Source: Hymenobacter citatus
Lineage (GTDB): Bacteria; Bacteroidota; Bacteroidia; Cytophagales; Hymenobacteraceae
Reading direction: 5' to 3'
DNA length: 64,000 bases
Assembly (NCBI RefSeq): GCF_014333615.1
Contig: NZ_JACSCY010000008.1
Span: 124,001 to 188,000, forward strand
Shown: positions 19,561-28,394 of the stretch, piece after piece
How positions within the stretch are numbered: position 1 is the first letter of the stretch
Layout: each line of letters begins with the position of its first letter
The notes under the pieces: model-generated
Databases searched by the model: none
Seen by the model: the letters and a program-made list of their open reading frames with translations, nothing else
Told to the model about the DNA's origin: nothing
Position numbers and translations under genes: made by a program

Positions 19561-20186
19561 TGGAACTCGATGAGCTACGCCGGCGCTGGCAACAGCCCGC
19601 CCCTGATGTTTCCACTTCTTATAACGCACAAACCTTAGAACAACTACTCATGAAAACGAAGCAAAACTCGATTGGCCGGATGCGGCGCAATGCCCGGTGG
19701 GAACTGGGGTTCACTTTGGTACTGCTAGTGGGTAGCACCATCGGATTCTTCTATGTGAAGAGCCTTGAAACGCGTACCATGTTACTGTGGCTTATCCTCA
19801 TTAGTCTGATAAGCCTAGTGTCGTATCACCGCCACATGCTCAGCGGTATTCAAGAGCTGAGCGGGGTAGGCGCCACCATACACACGCACATTACACAGCG
19901 GGTAGCAGGTCTTCGGCAACTACTGCAAGCTTCCTACCGCTCTAGTGTGTGGGTGCTGTGTGTCACGTTCGGCATCGTCCTTTCCTTTGCGCTATACAAA
20001 GCGCTGACTCAGTATTCTGGTCGGTTATTACTGATCCAGCTCGTGGGGGTAGGGCTAGGCTGCGTGGTAGCCGTGGTGGTTAGCCATTTCGTGCGCCGCG
20101 TGGTTCGCCAGGTATTGCAGGACCTCTACGGCCGCCACCTCGACCGGCTGGAAGCTGCCCTGAGCGACTTACAGGATGCTCAATAA
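19560..20186 (+). CDS. Membrane protein coupled to the sigma factor (putative anti-sigma)
   Basis: The protein has 208 residues and starts on the last base of the sigma-factor stop. A short cytoplasmic N-terminus (MELDELRRRWQQPAP) is followed by a helix pair at about 47-88 and another at about 130-175, giving four transmembrane segments. The C-terminus is again polar and helical. Position and coupling fit a membrane partner that restrains the sigma factor. The N-terminal MELDELRRRWQ pattern recurs in proteins next to ECF sigma genes in Bacteroidota. It has no zinc-binding anti-sigma motif (no HxxxCxxC). Function is inference from context. Confidence 0.6.
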   Translation: MELDELRRRWQQPAPDVSTSYNAQTLEQLLMKTKQNSIGRMRRNARWELGFTLVLLVGSTIGFFYVKSLETRTMLLWLILISLISLVSYHRHMLSGIQELSGVGATIHTHITQRVAGLRQLLQASYRSSVWVLCVTFGIVLSFALYKALTQYSGRLLLIQLVGVGLGCVVAVVVSHFVRRVVRQVLQDLYGRHLDRLEAALSDLQDAQ

Positions 20187-20319
20187 GTGCGAGCTTACAA
20201 CAGTTCACAGGGTATTCTCAACAGTTCGGTCCCGGTAGTTTACCGATTGGGTAAAATAGGCATCAATTCCTTCGCCGGAACCTGTATTATTACGGCGTTA
20301 ACCTTTCCCTTTTCTATTT

Positions 20320-21267
20320 GTGCAACCTATACTCGAAGCGCTGAACGTACGCAAGGCCTACGCCCAGCATACTGCACTAGACGGCGTGAGCCTAGCCATT
20401 CCGGAGGGCAGCATCTTTGGATTGCTGGGACCCAACGGTGCGGGCAAAACCTCGCTCATCCGCATCATCACCCAGATTACGGCCGCCGATGAGGGCGAAA
20501 TCCGGTTTCGGGGGCAGAAGCTGAACCCTGAGCACATTGCCCAGATTGGCTACCTGCCCGAGGAGCGCGGCCTGTATAAGAAGATGAAGGTAGGGGAACA
20601 GTTGCTTTACTTGGCTCGCCTGCGCGGTCTGAGTCGGGCTGATGCTACACAGCGCATCAAGAACTGGCTCACACGCTTCGACATCAAGCCCTGGGCCGAA
20701 AAAAACGTGGAAGACCTCAGCAAAGGCATGCAACAGAAGGTACAGTTCATTGCCACGGTGCTGCACGAGCCTAGCCTGATCATCCTCGATGAGCCGTTCT
20801 CCGGCTTCGACCCCATCAACGCCAATCTCATCAAGGACGAAATTCTGGAGCTACGCCAGCGCGGGGCCACCATCATTTTCTCTACTCACCGCATGGAGTC
20901 GGTGGAGGAAATGTGCGACAGCATTGCCCTGATCAACCGCTCGCGCAAAGTGCTGGACGGTACCGTTACGGACATCCGCGACGCGTTCAAAACCCAAACC
21001 TACATAGTGGAAGGCAAGGGCCGCTTGATGGTGCTGCACCCCGATTTTGAGGTGCTAGAGCACAAAGAGCGCGAAAACGGCTTCTTCCAGGACCGCATTC
21101 GACTGCACGCCGGTACTACCCCCAACGATTTGCTGCGCTACCTTATTGGTAACGTGGAGGTGCACGCCTTCCGGGAGCAGATTCCGAGTATCAATGAAAT
21201 CTTTATCCGGCGGGTGCGCGAAACGATGCCCGAGACGCTGGTGGAGCTGGAAGAAAGTAGCAACTAA
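20320..21267 (+). CDS. ABC transporter ATP-binding protein
   Basis: The protein has 315 residues and starts at a GTG at 20320, directly followed by QPILEALNVRKAY, a usual ABC beginning. Walker A GPNGAGKT is at 37-44. The signature LSKGMQQKVQ, Walker B LIILDEPFSGFD and the switch STHRMESVEE follow. The last 90 residues are the C-terminal extension of ABC-2 exporter ATPases (NatA-like). It powers export by the permease encoded 15 bases downstream. The transported compound is not known. Confidence 0.93.
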   Translation: MQPILEALNVRKAYAQHTALDGVSLAIPEGSIFGLLGPNGAGKTSLIRIITQITAADEGEIRFRGQKLNPEHIAQIGYLPEERGLYKKMKVGEQLLYLARLRGLSRADATQRIKNWLTRFDIKPWAEKNVEDLSKGMQQKVQFIATVLHEPSLIILDEPFSGFDPINANLIKDEILELRQRGATIIFSTHRMESVEEMCDSIALINRSRKVLDGTVTDIRDAFKTQTYIVEGKGRLMVLHPDFEVLEHKERENGFFQDRIRLHAGTTPNDLLRYLIGNVEVHAFREQIPSINEIFIRRVRETMPETLVELEESSN

Positions 21268-21282
21268 TTTACTGTCAAGAGA

Positions 21283-22665
21283 ATGGAATCGAAATTTTGG
21301 CTGGTAGCCCAGCGTGAATACCTTACCCGGGTCCGCAAAAAAAGCTTTCTGATTCTGACGCTGCTGGTACCGGTGCTATTCGTCGGCTTTGGGTTTCTGA
21401 TAGCCCGAGTAGCCATGGCCGACAACGACGAAATCGACGTGGTGCGGGTGCTGGACCAGAGCCCGGCCCGGCTGGGCAGCCGCCTGAAGTCGACGGCGCG
21501 GCTGCAATTTATTCCAGTGCAGGGGCCACTGGAGCAGGCCAAAAGCGCGTACCGCAAATCGGACGATGGCGGTCTGCTCTACCTGCCGGCTACCATCACG
21601 CCGCAACAAAACACAGGCATTCAGCTATATGCCAAAGGCAATGTGAGCCTGCGTAAGCAGAAAGCCGTGGAAGACGCGCTGGATAAGATACTAGCCGAGG
21701 AAAAGCTGCGCGGCGCCGGCCTGTCGCAGGAAAAGCTGGATGCGCTCCGGTCTTCGGTAGATGTAGCCAGCATCAATCTGGATGAAGAAGGCAAGGAAAA
21801 AAGCAGCAACGCGCTGGCTACTTCGGGCATCTCCTACGCGCTGGCCCTACTGATTTATATGTTCATCTTTATCTACGGCGTGCAGATTATGCGTGGGGTA
21901 GGGGAGGAGAAATCGAGCCGGATCATGGAAGTGATGCTGTCGTCGGTGAAGCCGTTTCAGCTGATGATGGGCAAAATTGTGGGCATAGCCGCCGTGGGGC
22001 TTACGCAGTTCTTGCTGTGGGGCCTGCTCTCGTGGGGCGCAGGTACGCTGGTAGGGTCGGTGGTGCTGAATAAATTTGCGCCACCTAAAACGGAGGTAGC
22101 CACCACCGCTACGCAAACCACTGCGGATAGCGCAGCATCGGGCAGCATCTCGGCCACCACGCAACCCATCGACGGCCAGGATGCCATACAGCAGGCAACC
22201 ACGGCGCGTACGGGCGTTTTCAAAGTGCTGGCCGATTTGCCCATTGGCACCATCCTATTTGGCTTCATCGCCTATTTTCTAGGCGGTTACCTGCTTTACG
22301 GGGCCTTGTTTGGTGCCATCGGTGCAGCCGTAGACGACCAAACGGACACCCAGCAATTCATGTTTCCCATCACCATGCCCTTGATTTTGAGCTACATCAT
22401 TGGCGTATCCGTGATTCTGCGCAACCCCGATGGACCGGTGGCGTTCTGGATGTCGATGATTCCGTTCACCTCGCCCATTGCCATGGTCATTCGCCTACCC
22501 TTTGGGGTGCCGGCGTGGCAACTGGCCTTGTCGCTGGTGCTGCTGGCCATTGGGTTTGTAGGCACCGTGTGGGTAGGAGCGCGCATCTACCGGGTAGGCG
22601 TGCTGATGTACGGCAAGAAAGTAACTTACCGCGAGCTGTCGAAGTGGATGTTCTATAAGGGGTAG
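21283..22665 (+). CDS. ABC-2 type transporter permease (NatB-like)
   Basis: The protein has 460 residues. One N-terminal transmembrane helix (about 22-45, FLILTLLVPVLFVGFGFLIA) is followed by a large extracytoplasmic domain (about 50-180). Five or so helices then form the membrane part, with GEEKSSRIMEVMLSSVKPFQ, the conserved cytoplasmic coupling element of NatB/ABC-2 permeases. A Thr/Ala-rich loop (about 268-305) splits the helices. It forms the membrane channel for the preceding ATPase; both are in one operon. Confidence 0.9.
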   Translation: MESKFWLVAQREYLTRVRKKSFLILTLLVPVLFVGFGFLIARVAMADNDEIDVVRVLDQSPARLGSRLKSTARLQFIPVQGPLEQAKSAYRKSDDGGLLYLPATITPQQNTGIQLYAKGNVSLRKQKAVEDALDKILAEEKLRGAGLSQEKLDALRSSVDVASINLDEEGKEKSSNALATSGISYALALLIYMFIFIYGVQIMRGVGEEKSSRIMEVMLSSVKPFQLMMGKIVGIAAVGLTQFLLWGLLSWGAGTLVGSVVLNKFAPPKTEVATTATQTTADSAASGSISATTQPIDGQDAIQQATTARTGVFKVLADLPIGTILFGFIAYFLGGYLLYGALFGAIGAAVDDQTDTQQFMFPITMPLILSYIIGVSVILRNPDGPVAFWMSMIPFTSPIAMVIRLPFGVPAWQLALSLVLLAIGFVGTVWVGARIYRVGVLMYGKKVTYRELSKWMFYKG

Positions 22666-22669
22666 CAAA

Positions 22670-22728
22670 CACTGCGTCCTCTGCGGGCTAAATCGTTGTT
22701 ATGGTTTTAGCCCGCAGAGGACGCAGTG
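22670..22728. repeat. Perfect inverted repeat after the ABC operon
   Basis: CACTGCGTCCTCTGCGGGCT (first 20 of a 23-base arm, 22670-22692) is repeated inverted at 22706-22728 around a 13-base loop. It begins four bases after the permease stop and may act as a terminator, although it has no T-run. Downstream copies of GACGCAGAGG suggest a separate dispersed repeat type. Confidence 0.85.
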
Positions 22729-22756
22729 GAAAACGCAGATGACGCAGAGGAGGGCG

Positions 22757-22764
22757 TATCTTTG
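22757..22764 (+). promoter_or_regulatory. Candidate -7 box directly before the ChaN-like gene
   Basis: TATCTTTG is an exact match and ends only four bases before the ATG at 22769. If used, the message would be leaderless or nearly so. Confidence 0.45.
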
Positions 22765-22768
22765 AGTT

Positions 22769-23638
22769 ATGCGCGTCTTACTCTTCTTACTGCTACTTGT
22801 TGCACCGGCTGTACACGCCCAGGACAAACCTGCCTACCGCCTGTTCACGGCCGCCGGCAAGCCCGCCGACTACAACAAAATGCTGGCCCAACTGGCCCAG
22901 GCCGATGTGGTGCTGTTCGGCGAGCAGCACAACGACCCCATTGCGCACTGGCTGGAGCTACAAGTAGCCCGAGACCTGGCCCAGCGCAAGCAAGGCCAGT
23001 TGGTGCTTGGGTTGGAGATGTTTGAGCGCGACGTGCAGCCTCAAGTAGAGCAGTACAACACCGGCGAGCTAACCGATCAGGCCTTCGAAGCTGACAGCCG
23101 CCCCTGGCCCAATTACGCCACCGACTACAAACCCCTGCTGCAACTGGCCCGCCAGCAAAAGCTGCGCGTGGTAGGCACCAATGTACCCCGCCGCTACGCC
23201 TCGCAGGTAGCCAAGGGTAGCCTGTCGGTCCTCAATGCCCTACCCGACGCGGAAAAGGCCTGGCTGGCACCCCTACCCATCACCGTCGATTTTGAGCTGC
23301 CGGGTTACAAGAATATGCAAGCCATGTTTGGGGGCGATGCGGCCCATGCCGCGGGCGTGCAAAACATCATTCAGGCGCAGGCGCTGAAGGATGCTACGAT
23401 GGCTTATTTCATCCGCCAGAGCCGGCAGCCGGGCCAGACTATGTTGCACTTCAATGGCAGCTACCACTCCGACAACCACGACGGCATTGTGTGGTACTTA
23501 AAGCAAGCAGAGCCGCAGCTAAAGATCCTGACCATCTCCACCATATCGCAGGAACAGCTGCAAAAACTGGACAAGGACAATCAGCAAAAAGCTGACTACA
23601 TCGTAGTGGTGCCCGCCGACATGACCAAGACGTATTGA
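22769..23638 (+). CDS. ChaN-like (DUF399) secreted protein, putative haem-binding
   Basis: The protein has 289 residues with a signal peptide (MRVLLFLLLLVAPAVHA, then QDKPAYR). The core ADVVLFGEQHNDPIAHWLEL carries the GE-H-x motif of the ChaN/Tiki-like fold. LVLGLEMFERDVQPQVEQYN and MLHFNGSYHSDNHDGIVWYL (second His pair) follow. ChaN proteins are small outer-membrane or periplasmic proteins linked to haem uptake; Campylobacter ChaN binds haem. Unlike ChaN, no lipobox Cys is present, so this form should be soluble in the periplasm. No haem receptor lies nearby. Confidence 0.8.
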   Translation: MRVLLFLLLLVAPAVHAQDKPAYRLFTAAGKPADYNKMLAQLAQADVVLFGEQHNDPIAHWLELQVARDLAQRKQGQLVLGLEMFERDVQPQVEQYNTGELTDQAFEADSRPWPNYATDYKPLLQLARQQKLRVVGTNVPRRYASQVAKGSLSVLNALPDAEKAWLAPLPITVDFELPGYKNMQAMFGGDAAHAAGVQNIIQAQALKDATMAYFIRQSRQPGQTMLHFNGSYHSDNHDGIVWYLKQAEPQLKILTISTISQEQLQKLDKDNQQKADYIVVVPADMTKTY

Positions 23639-23711
23639 GCAGACAAGGGTAGGACTTGTGTAGCCAACACCCACCCACAACTCAACGGCGAAAAATGCAG
23701 TTATAAGCTGC

Positions 23712-25064
23712 ATGAATAAGCTAAAACAGTGGTGGTCTGATATCAATTCGAGTCTGTGGTTTGTGCCTACCATCATGGTGGTGGTAGCCATGCTACTGGC
23801 CTATGGGCTAGTGATGATTGACGATGGCATCAGCCACGATTGGGTATCGGAGTACCCACTGCTATTTGGTGCGGGCGCCGACGGTGCCCGTGGGATGCTC
23901 TCGGCCATTGCCAGCTCTATGATTACGGTGGCGGGCCTTATTTTCTCGCTCACGCTCTCTACCCTGGCGCAGGTATCGAGCCAGTATACACCGCGGCTGC
24001 TGCGCAACTTCATGCGCGACCGGGCTAATCAGGTGGTGATGGGCTTTTTCGTAGGCATCTTTGTGTATTGCCTGATGGTGCTGCGCACGATTCGCGGGGG
24101 CGACGAGGGCAAATTTATTCCGTCGCTGGCGGTGGCATTTGGACTGCTGCTGGCCTTGGTCAGCATTGGCATGCTGATTTTTTTTATCCATCATATTGCC
24201 TCCTCCGTGCAGGCGGCCAACATTATTGCCGGGGCTTCGGAAGAAACGTATAAGTCGATGCAGAAGCTATTTCCGACTGCGTTGGGGGAAGCCGCTGATG
24301 CGGAAGAAAAGGCCGATCTGGCTACTACAGACGGATTGCGCTGGCTCCCTATTCCGGCGCGCACTACCGGCTACGTGCAGGGCATCGACAACGAGTCTAT
24401 CCTGGAATTTGCGAAGGATAAGGATGGTGTCATTCGCATGGAGCATACCATCGGCAGCTTTGTGGCTATGGGCGACCCGCTGGTGTCGGTAGCCCTGTAC
24501 CAGGACGACGAAAAGCTGCTGACTGAGACGGAAGAGACTATTGAGCACCTAAACAATCAGTTCAGCATTGGCCACCAGCGCACGTTGGATCAGGATGCTG
24601 GCTTCGGTATTCGCCAGATTGTGGACATTGCGTTGAAAGCACTGTCGCCAGGCATCAACGATACCACTACGGCTATCATGTGCATCGACCACCTGGGGGG
24701 ACTAATCAGCTACCTGGCCAACCGCCAGTTGGGCTCCCCACTGCGTACGGCTGGCGACCGGGTACGCGTCATTGCCAACAGCCCGGATTTCGACAAATAC
24801 GTATCCACCGCCTTCGACCAGATTCGTACCAGCGGTGCCGACAACGTGGCCGTGCACCTGCGCACGCTCACCGCGTTTGAAACCATTGCGCGGCGGACGT
24901 CCTCCTTCAAGCGCCGGCAGATAATACGTCGGCAGTGCGAGCGAACCCTGCAAACCGCCGAAAAAAACCTCACCGACGCGCACGAGCTGCAACGGGTACG
25001 CACGCGGCAGGCTGAAGCCTTGCAGCTGCTAAATACGCCGCTCTTGGAAAAGCTGCCAGCCTAG
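23712..25064 (+). CDS. DUF2254 membrane protein
   Basis: The protein has 450 residues. Four transmembrane helices occupy about 15-165: SSLWFVPTIMVVVAMLLAYG, a second within ASSMITVAGLIFSLTLSTLA, then MGFFVGIFVYCLMVL and LAVAFGLLLALVSIGMLIFF. The remaining 280 residues are soluble. They contain GFGIRQIVDIALKALSPGIN and DTTTAIMCIDHLGGLI, the diagnostic DUF2254 block. The biochemical function of the family is unknown. No operon partner is evident. Confidence 0.85.
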   Translation: MNKLKQWWSDINSSLWFVPTIMVVVAMLLAYGLVMIDDGISHDWVSEYPLLFGAGADGARGMLSAIASSMITVAGLIFSLTLSTLAQVSSQYTPRLLRNFMRDRANQVVMGFFVGIFVYCLMVLRTIRGGDEGKFIPSLAVAFGLLLALVSIGMLIFFIHHIASSVQAANIIAGASEETYKSMQKLFPTALGEAADAEEKADLATTDGLRWLPIPARTTGYVQGIDNESILEFAKDKDGVIRMEHTIGSFVAMGDPLVSVALYQDDEKLLTETEETIEHLNNQFSIGHQRTLDQDAGFGIRQIVDIALKALSPGINDTTTAIMCIDHLGGLISYLANRQLGSPLRTAGDRVRVIANSPDFDKYVSTAFDQIRTSGADNVAVHLRTLTAFETIARRTSSFKRRQIIRRQCERTLQTAEKNLTDAHELQRVRTRQAEALQLLNTPLLEKLPA

Positions 25065-25076
25065 CCCACAACACGC

Positions 25077-25109
25077 AAAAGCCCCTCGCCACTGCACGTG
25101 ACGAGGGGC
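25077..25109 (-). terminator. Terminator of the IscA-type gene
   Basis: GCCCCTCGCC and GACGAGGGGC form a stem around a short loop (25081-25109). On the minus strand it is followed by TTTT. It lies between two convergent genes, and the stem may also slow the plus-strand message. Confidence 0.8.
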
Positions 25110-25132
25110 CGCGAAGAATACAAAGCAATAGG

Positions 25133-25486
25133 CTACGCCGAGAACGACGAGCCGCAGCCGCAGGTGCTCTTGGCCTGAGGGTTGTTGAACACAAAGCCGC
25201 GGGCATTCAAGCCATCCTGAAAGTCGACTTCCATGCCCATCACGTACATGGCGTGCTTTTTATCCATAATGAGTAATACGCCATCCAGGTCGAAGGTTTC
25301 GTCGGCGTCTTTGGCTTTATCGAAGCCTAGCAGGTAGCTCAGGCCCGAACAGCCACCGCCCTGCACGCCCACGCGCAGACCGTACTCGGTCGGTACATTT
25401 TTGTCGCGGAGAATGGTACGAACCTCCTCCAGAGCGCGAGGAGTGAGGCTGATGGGAGCAAGCTTGGTCGAAACAGCAGTAGCCAT
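25133..25486 (-). CDS. IscA/ErpA/HesB-type iron-sulphur carrier
   Basis: The protein has 117 residues from the ATG at 25486; longer in-frame starts would add a hydrophobic, unconserved stretch. The A-type carrier signature is complete: GVQGGGCSGLSYLL holds the first cysteine, and AKSTCGCGSSFSA near the end holds the CxC pair. These three cysteines bind an Fe-S cluster for transfer to apo-proteins in the cytoplasm. No isc or suf genes are adjacent. A -7 box at 25513-25520 fits this start. Confidence 0.93.
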   Translation of the reverse strand: MATAVSTKLAPISLTPRALEEVRTILRDKNVPTEYGLRVGVQGGGCSGLSYLLGFDKAKDADETFDLDGVLLIMDKKHAMYVMGMEVDFQDGLNARGFVFNNPQAKSTCGCGSSFSA

Positions 25487-25512
25487 AAGACAGAGGTAGA
25501 TAATGGAGAAGG

Positions 25513-25520
25513 CAAAGATA
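25513..25520 (-). promoter_or_regulatory. Candidate -7 box for the IscA-type gene
   Basis: The minus strand reads TATCTTTG, 27 bases upstream of the ATG at 25486. Confidence 0.45.
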
Positions 25521-25602
25521 CAAACCGACGCGCAGAGTACTATTCGCGCGTAGTTCATCAAGTTATAGTATAACACGTTACTATCCCCTACGGTTCACCG
25601 TA

Positions 25603-25610
25603 TATCTTTG
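25603..25610 (+). promoter_or_regulatory. Candidate -7 box upstream of the conserved hypothetical gene
   Basis: TATCTTTG is an exact match. It overlaps a possible TTG start at 25608, which argues that translation begins downstream at the ATG at 25689. Confidence 0.45.
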
Positions 25611-25688
25611 CGGCCCGTTACGGACGCGCTGTTCTCTTACCTTCCTTTCCTTCTCACGCATGGGTGCCAGCCGGTGCCTACCCCTTAT

Positions 25689-26225
25689 ATGGATACTACC
25701 GCTTACATTTTTGACCTGCTAAAGATAATTCTACCTGCTTTGCTGGTGGCAGGTTCTATTTTCTATCTGGTGCAGCAATACTTCGAGAAAGAACAGCAGC
25801 GCCGCCTGATTGAACTACGCCTGCAAAGCAGTAAAGAAGTATTGCCCGTGCGTCTGCAAGCCTACGAGCGAATCATCCTGTTCCTGGAGCGTATCACGCC
25901 CAGCAACCTGCTAGTGCGCCTAAGCAGTGCAGGCCAGTCGGCGCCCGACTACCACCGCCTGCTACTGCAGGAAATCCGCGCCGAGTACGAGCACAATCTT
26001 TCCCAGCAGCTCTATATGAGTCCCGAGGCGTGGCAGCAGGTGAAGCAGGCCAAGGAAAACGTACTGACGATGATTAATCAGGCGTACCACGGTTTGCCCC
26101 AGCCCCAGCAAGCCCGCGGCACGGAGCTGGCGAAGCGCGTGCTCGAAACCGTTATTGCCAACGAGGTAGACCCTACCACCCAGGCTTTAAACGTAGTAAA
26201 GCACGAAGCTACAGGGCTTTTCTAA
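25689..26225 (+). CDS. Conserved hypothetical protein with N-terminal membrane anchor
   Basis: The protein has 178 residues. A single transmembrane helix (about 8-30, DLLKIILPALLVAGSIFYLV) is followed by a basic helical cytoplasmic domain: RLIELRLQSSKEVLPVRLQA and YERIILFLERITPSNLLVRL. I recognise this layout from hypothetical proteins widespread in Bacteroidota but know no function. The likely start is the ATG at 25689, because upstream codons overlap the promoter. It converges on the BtuF-like gene across a 74-base gap holding mini-palindrome R4. Confidence 0.7.
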   Translation: MDTTAYIFDLLKIILPALLVAGSIFYLVQQYFEKEQQRRLIELRLQSSKEVLPVRLQAYERIILFLERITPSNLLVRLSSAGQSAPDYHRLLLQEIRAEYEHNLSQQLYMSPEAWQQVKQAKENVLTMINQAYHGLPQPQQARGTELAKRVLETVIANEVDPTTQALNVVKHEATGLF

Positions 26226-26240
26226 GAAGTAAACGCTCAT

Positions 26241-26278
26241 GAGAACGTCGTTTCGAACGCAGTGAGAAATGACGTTCT
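26241..26278. repeat. Mini-palindrome R4, GTCATTTCGA-related
   Basis: AGAACGTCGTTTCGAACGCA runs into GTGAGAAATGACGTTCT, a 38-base hairpin. It matches the ends of R5 with the middle deleted. It lies between convergent genes. Confidence 0.7.
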
Positions 26279-26299
26279 TACGTGTCCTGTGCCTGACAA

Positions 26300-27106
26300 C
26301 TAACAACTATCACGCAGTTGCCGCAGATACGCCGCCGAGTGTCGCAAGCGGCTGCCGTACCAGCTGAATAGCTCCCCATCAACGAGCCGCACGGTAGCCG
26401 TTGGGCAAAGGGCGCGAAACTCCTCCAAGTGCTTCTCCCGGAAGGGGTAGGGCTCGGAGGAAAGCAAAATTTGCTGCGGCTGGGTGGCGGCCAACTGCGC
26501 AGGCGTAATTTCAGGGTAGCGTGTTTGGTTGGCAAACACGTTGGCAAAGCCCGCCCTACCCAGCAAATCGTTGATAAACGTATCGGTGGCGGCCACCATG
26601 TAGGGCTTGCGCCAGATGAAATACGCCGTGGGTAGCAGAGGCCGCACGGCGGCCAGCGAGGCAAACGACTGCGCAATCTCGGCCGCCAGCGCATTGGCGC
26701 GGTCGGCGGTGCCCGTAAGCTGGCCTACCTGCCGAATCATGACCAGCGCATCGGGTAGCGTAGCTATATCACTGATCCAGACGGGGTAGGAAGTCGCTAG
26801 TTGCTCGATGCCTTCCCGATAGTTTTCTTCTTTGTTACCCAGAATCAGATCAGGCTGCAACGCCGCAATCTTCTCGAAGTCGAAACTCTTGGTACCCCCA
26901 ACCACCACGGCCCGCTGCCGTGCTTCGGCGGGGTGAATGCAAAACTTTGTGACGCCCACTACCCGTTCGCCCAAACCCAAATCAAACAACAGCTCCGTTT
27001 GTGAAGGCACCAGCGAGACTATCCTGACCGCGGATTTTTCGGATTCGACGGATTTACCGGATTGCGTAGCTGTGTGATATACTAGTTGATAAAACGGATT
27101 ACTCAT
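26300..27106 (-). CDS. BtuF-like periplasmic-binding-fold protein (helical backbone metal receptor)
   Basis: The protein has 268 residues from the ATG at 27106. The domain begins at about residue 37 with VRIVSLVPSQTELLFDLGL, then ERVVGVTKFC and LQPDLILGNKEENYREGIEQ, the pattern of class III cobalamin/siderophore-binding proteins. No signal peptide is visible, which is odd for a family normally secreted. The 36 residues before the domain are partly encoded by an ATCCG-type repeat (27028-27064). An upstream ATG at 27139 lies inside the terminator of the preceding gene and was rejected. It may bind cobalamin or another metal complex. No btuCD genes are adjacent. Confidence 0.8.
   Translation of the reverse strand: MSNPFYQLVYHTATQSGKSVESEKSAVRIVSLVPSQTELLFDLGLGERVVGVTKFCIHPAEARQRAVVVGGTKSFDFEKIAALQPDLILGNKEENYREGIEQLATSYPVWISDIATLPDALVMIRQVGQLTGTADRANALAAEIAQSFASLAAVRPLLPTAYFIWRKPYMVAATDTFINDLLGRAGFANVFANQTRYPEITPAQLAATQPQQILLSSEPYPFREKHLEEFRALCPTATVRLVDGELFSWYGSRLRHSAAYLRQLRDSC
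27028..27064. repeat. ATCCG-type repeat inside the BtuF-like gene
   Basis: CGGATTTTTCGGATTCGACG continues with GATTTACCGGATT, the same core as after dnaJ. It encodes residues of the N-terminal extension, not of the conserved domain. Confidence 0.65.
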
Positions 27107-27124
27107 ATCGTATAAGCAAAGCAA

Positions 27125-27159
27125 AAACGGCTGCCCCACACGGGGCAGCCGTCAAAAAA
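27125..27159 (-). terminator. Terminator of the M42 peptidase gene
   Basis: On the minus strand ACGGCTGCCCC and GGGGCAGCCGT form a stem with a short loop, followed by TTTTTG. It is 50 bases after the stop of the 27211-28281 gene. Confidence 0.85.
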
Positions 27160-27170
27160 GAATCGTCTAC

Positions 27171-27210
27171 AAAATCCGTTCAATCCGCAAAATCCGAGCG
27201 AATCCGTGGT
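27171..27210. repeat. ATCCG-type repeat after the M42 gene
   Basis: Repeated AATCCG units (AAATCCGTTCAATCCGCAAA, then ATCCGAGCGAATCCGTGG) lie directly after the stop codon at 27211. Confidence 0.6.
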
Positions 27211-28281
27211 TTAGACAAAATACCGGAAATCGTGGCCGTCCTCAATCCGCAGCACGGTTTCGTAAATCAGCTTGATGACATTTTCCACGTCGTCTTTATG
27301 CACCGTTTCTACCGTGGTGTGCATATACTTGAGGGGTAGGGAAATAAGCGCCGCGGCTACGCCCATGCCAGCGTAAGCAAAGGCATCGGTGTCGGTGCCG
27401 GTGGCGCGGGTAGCAGCGGCCCGCTGAAACGGTATTTCAGCTTTCTGGGCCGTCTCTATGATCAGGTCGCGCAGGTTGTTTTGCACGGCCGGACCGTATG
27501 TAACCACTGGCCCACGGCCGCAGAACAGGTCGCCAGAGGTCTTTTTCTCGTACATCGGCGACTGCGTGTCGTGGGTTACATCGGTGATGATAGCCACATC
27601 GGGTTGCAGGCGGTGGGCAATCATCTCGGCCCCACGCAGGCCAATTTCCTCCTGCACCGAGTTCACGATGTACAGGCCAAAGGGTAGGGTTTTGCCCTCT
27701 TCCTTCAGACGACGAGCTACTTCGGCAATCATGAAGCCGCCCACGCGGTTGTCGAGCGCCCGGCCCACATAGTACTTGTCGTTCATCACCATAAACTCGT
27801 CCTCGAACGTGACGACCGAGCCCACGTGAATGCCCATGGCTTCCACTTCCTCCTTGCTCGACGCGCCGCAGTCCAAGTAAACGGTTTCCATGGTAGGGGC
27901 CTTGTCCTGCTCTACCTTGCGCACGTGAATGGCCGGCCAGCCGAACACCGCTTTCACAATGCCCTTAGCCGTGTGGATGTTCACGCGTTTACTGGGCGCT
28001 ACCAGCGGATCGGAGCCGCCATTTTTGCGCAGGTATAAAAAGCCCGATTCCGTAATGAAGTTGACGAAGTAGCTGATTTCGTCGGCGTGGGCCTCGATGA
28101 CTACTTTGTACTTAGCCTCGGGGTTGATGATGCCCACCACCGTGCCGTAGGTGTCTATCAGGTAGTCGTCCACGTAGGGCCGCACGTAGTCGAGCCACAG
28201 TTTCTGGCCTTCCTTCTCGAAGCCGGTAGGAGAGGCATTATTGAGGTATTTCTGAAGAAATTCGAAAGATTCGGGACGCAT
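27211..28281 (-). CDS. M42-family glutamyl/deblocking aminopeptidase
   Basis: The protein has 356 residues from the ATG at 28281, the normal M42 length; an in-frame ATG 26 codons upstream adds an unconserved stretch. IEAHADEISYFV carries the first metal ligands (HxD). VGRALDNRVGG holds the bridging Asp, NSVQEEIGLRGAEM the catalytic Glu and metal Glu, IITDVTHDTQ an Asp ligand and YMHTTVETVHKDD the last His. ATGTDTDAFAYAG is the substrate-site segment. These dinuclear zinc or cobalt peptidases form large tetrahedral dodecamers in the cytoplasm and trim peptides. It is the canonical member compared with 10839-11753. Confidence 0.93.
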   Translation of the reverse strand: MRPESFEFLQKYLNNASPTGFEKEGQKLWLDYVRPYVDDYLIDTYGTVVGIINPEAKYKVVIEAHADEISYFVNFITESGFLYLRKNGGSDPLVAPSKRVNIHTAKGIVKAVFGWPAIHVRKVEQDKAPTMETVYLDCGASSKEEVEAMGIHVGSVVTFEDEFMVMNDKYYVGRALDNRVGGFMIAEVARRLKEEGKTLPFGLYIVNSVQEEIGLRGAEMIAHRLQPDVAIITDVTHDTQSPMYEKKTSGDLFCGRGPVVTYGPAVQNNLRDLIIETAQKAEIPFQRAAATRATGTDTDAFAYAGMGVAAALISLPLKYMHTTVETVHKDDVENVIKLIYETVLRIEDGHDFRYFV

Positions 28282-28394
28282 AAAGTAAAGTGATATACTG
28301 TGCGCACAGATTGTGTAAATGGAAATAGCACAGAGCTCGGGGTGGGAAGTTCTGTGCAACTCCTGCTACCCCTAGTAACACTGTGAAAAAGAAC

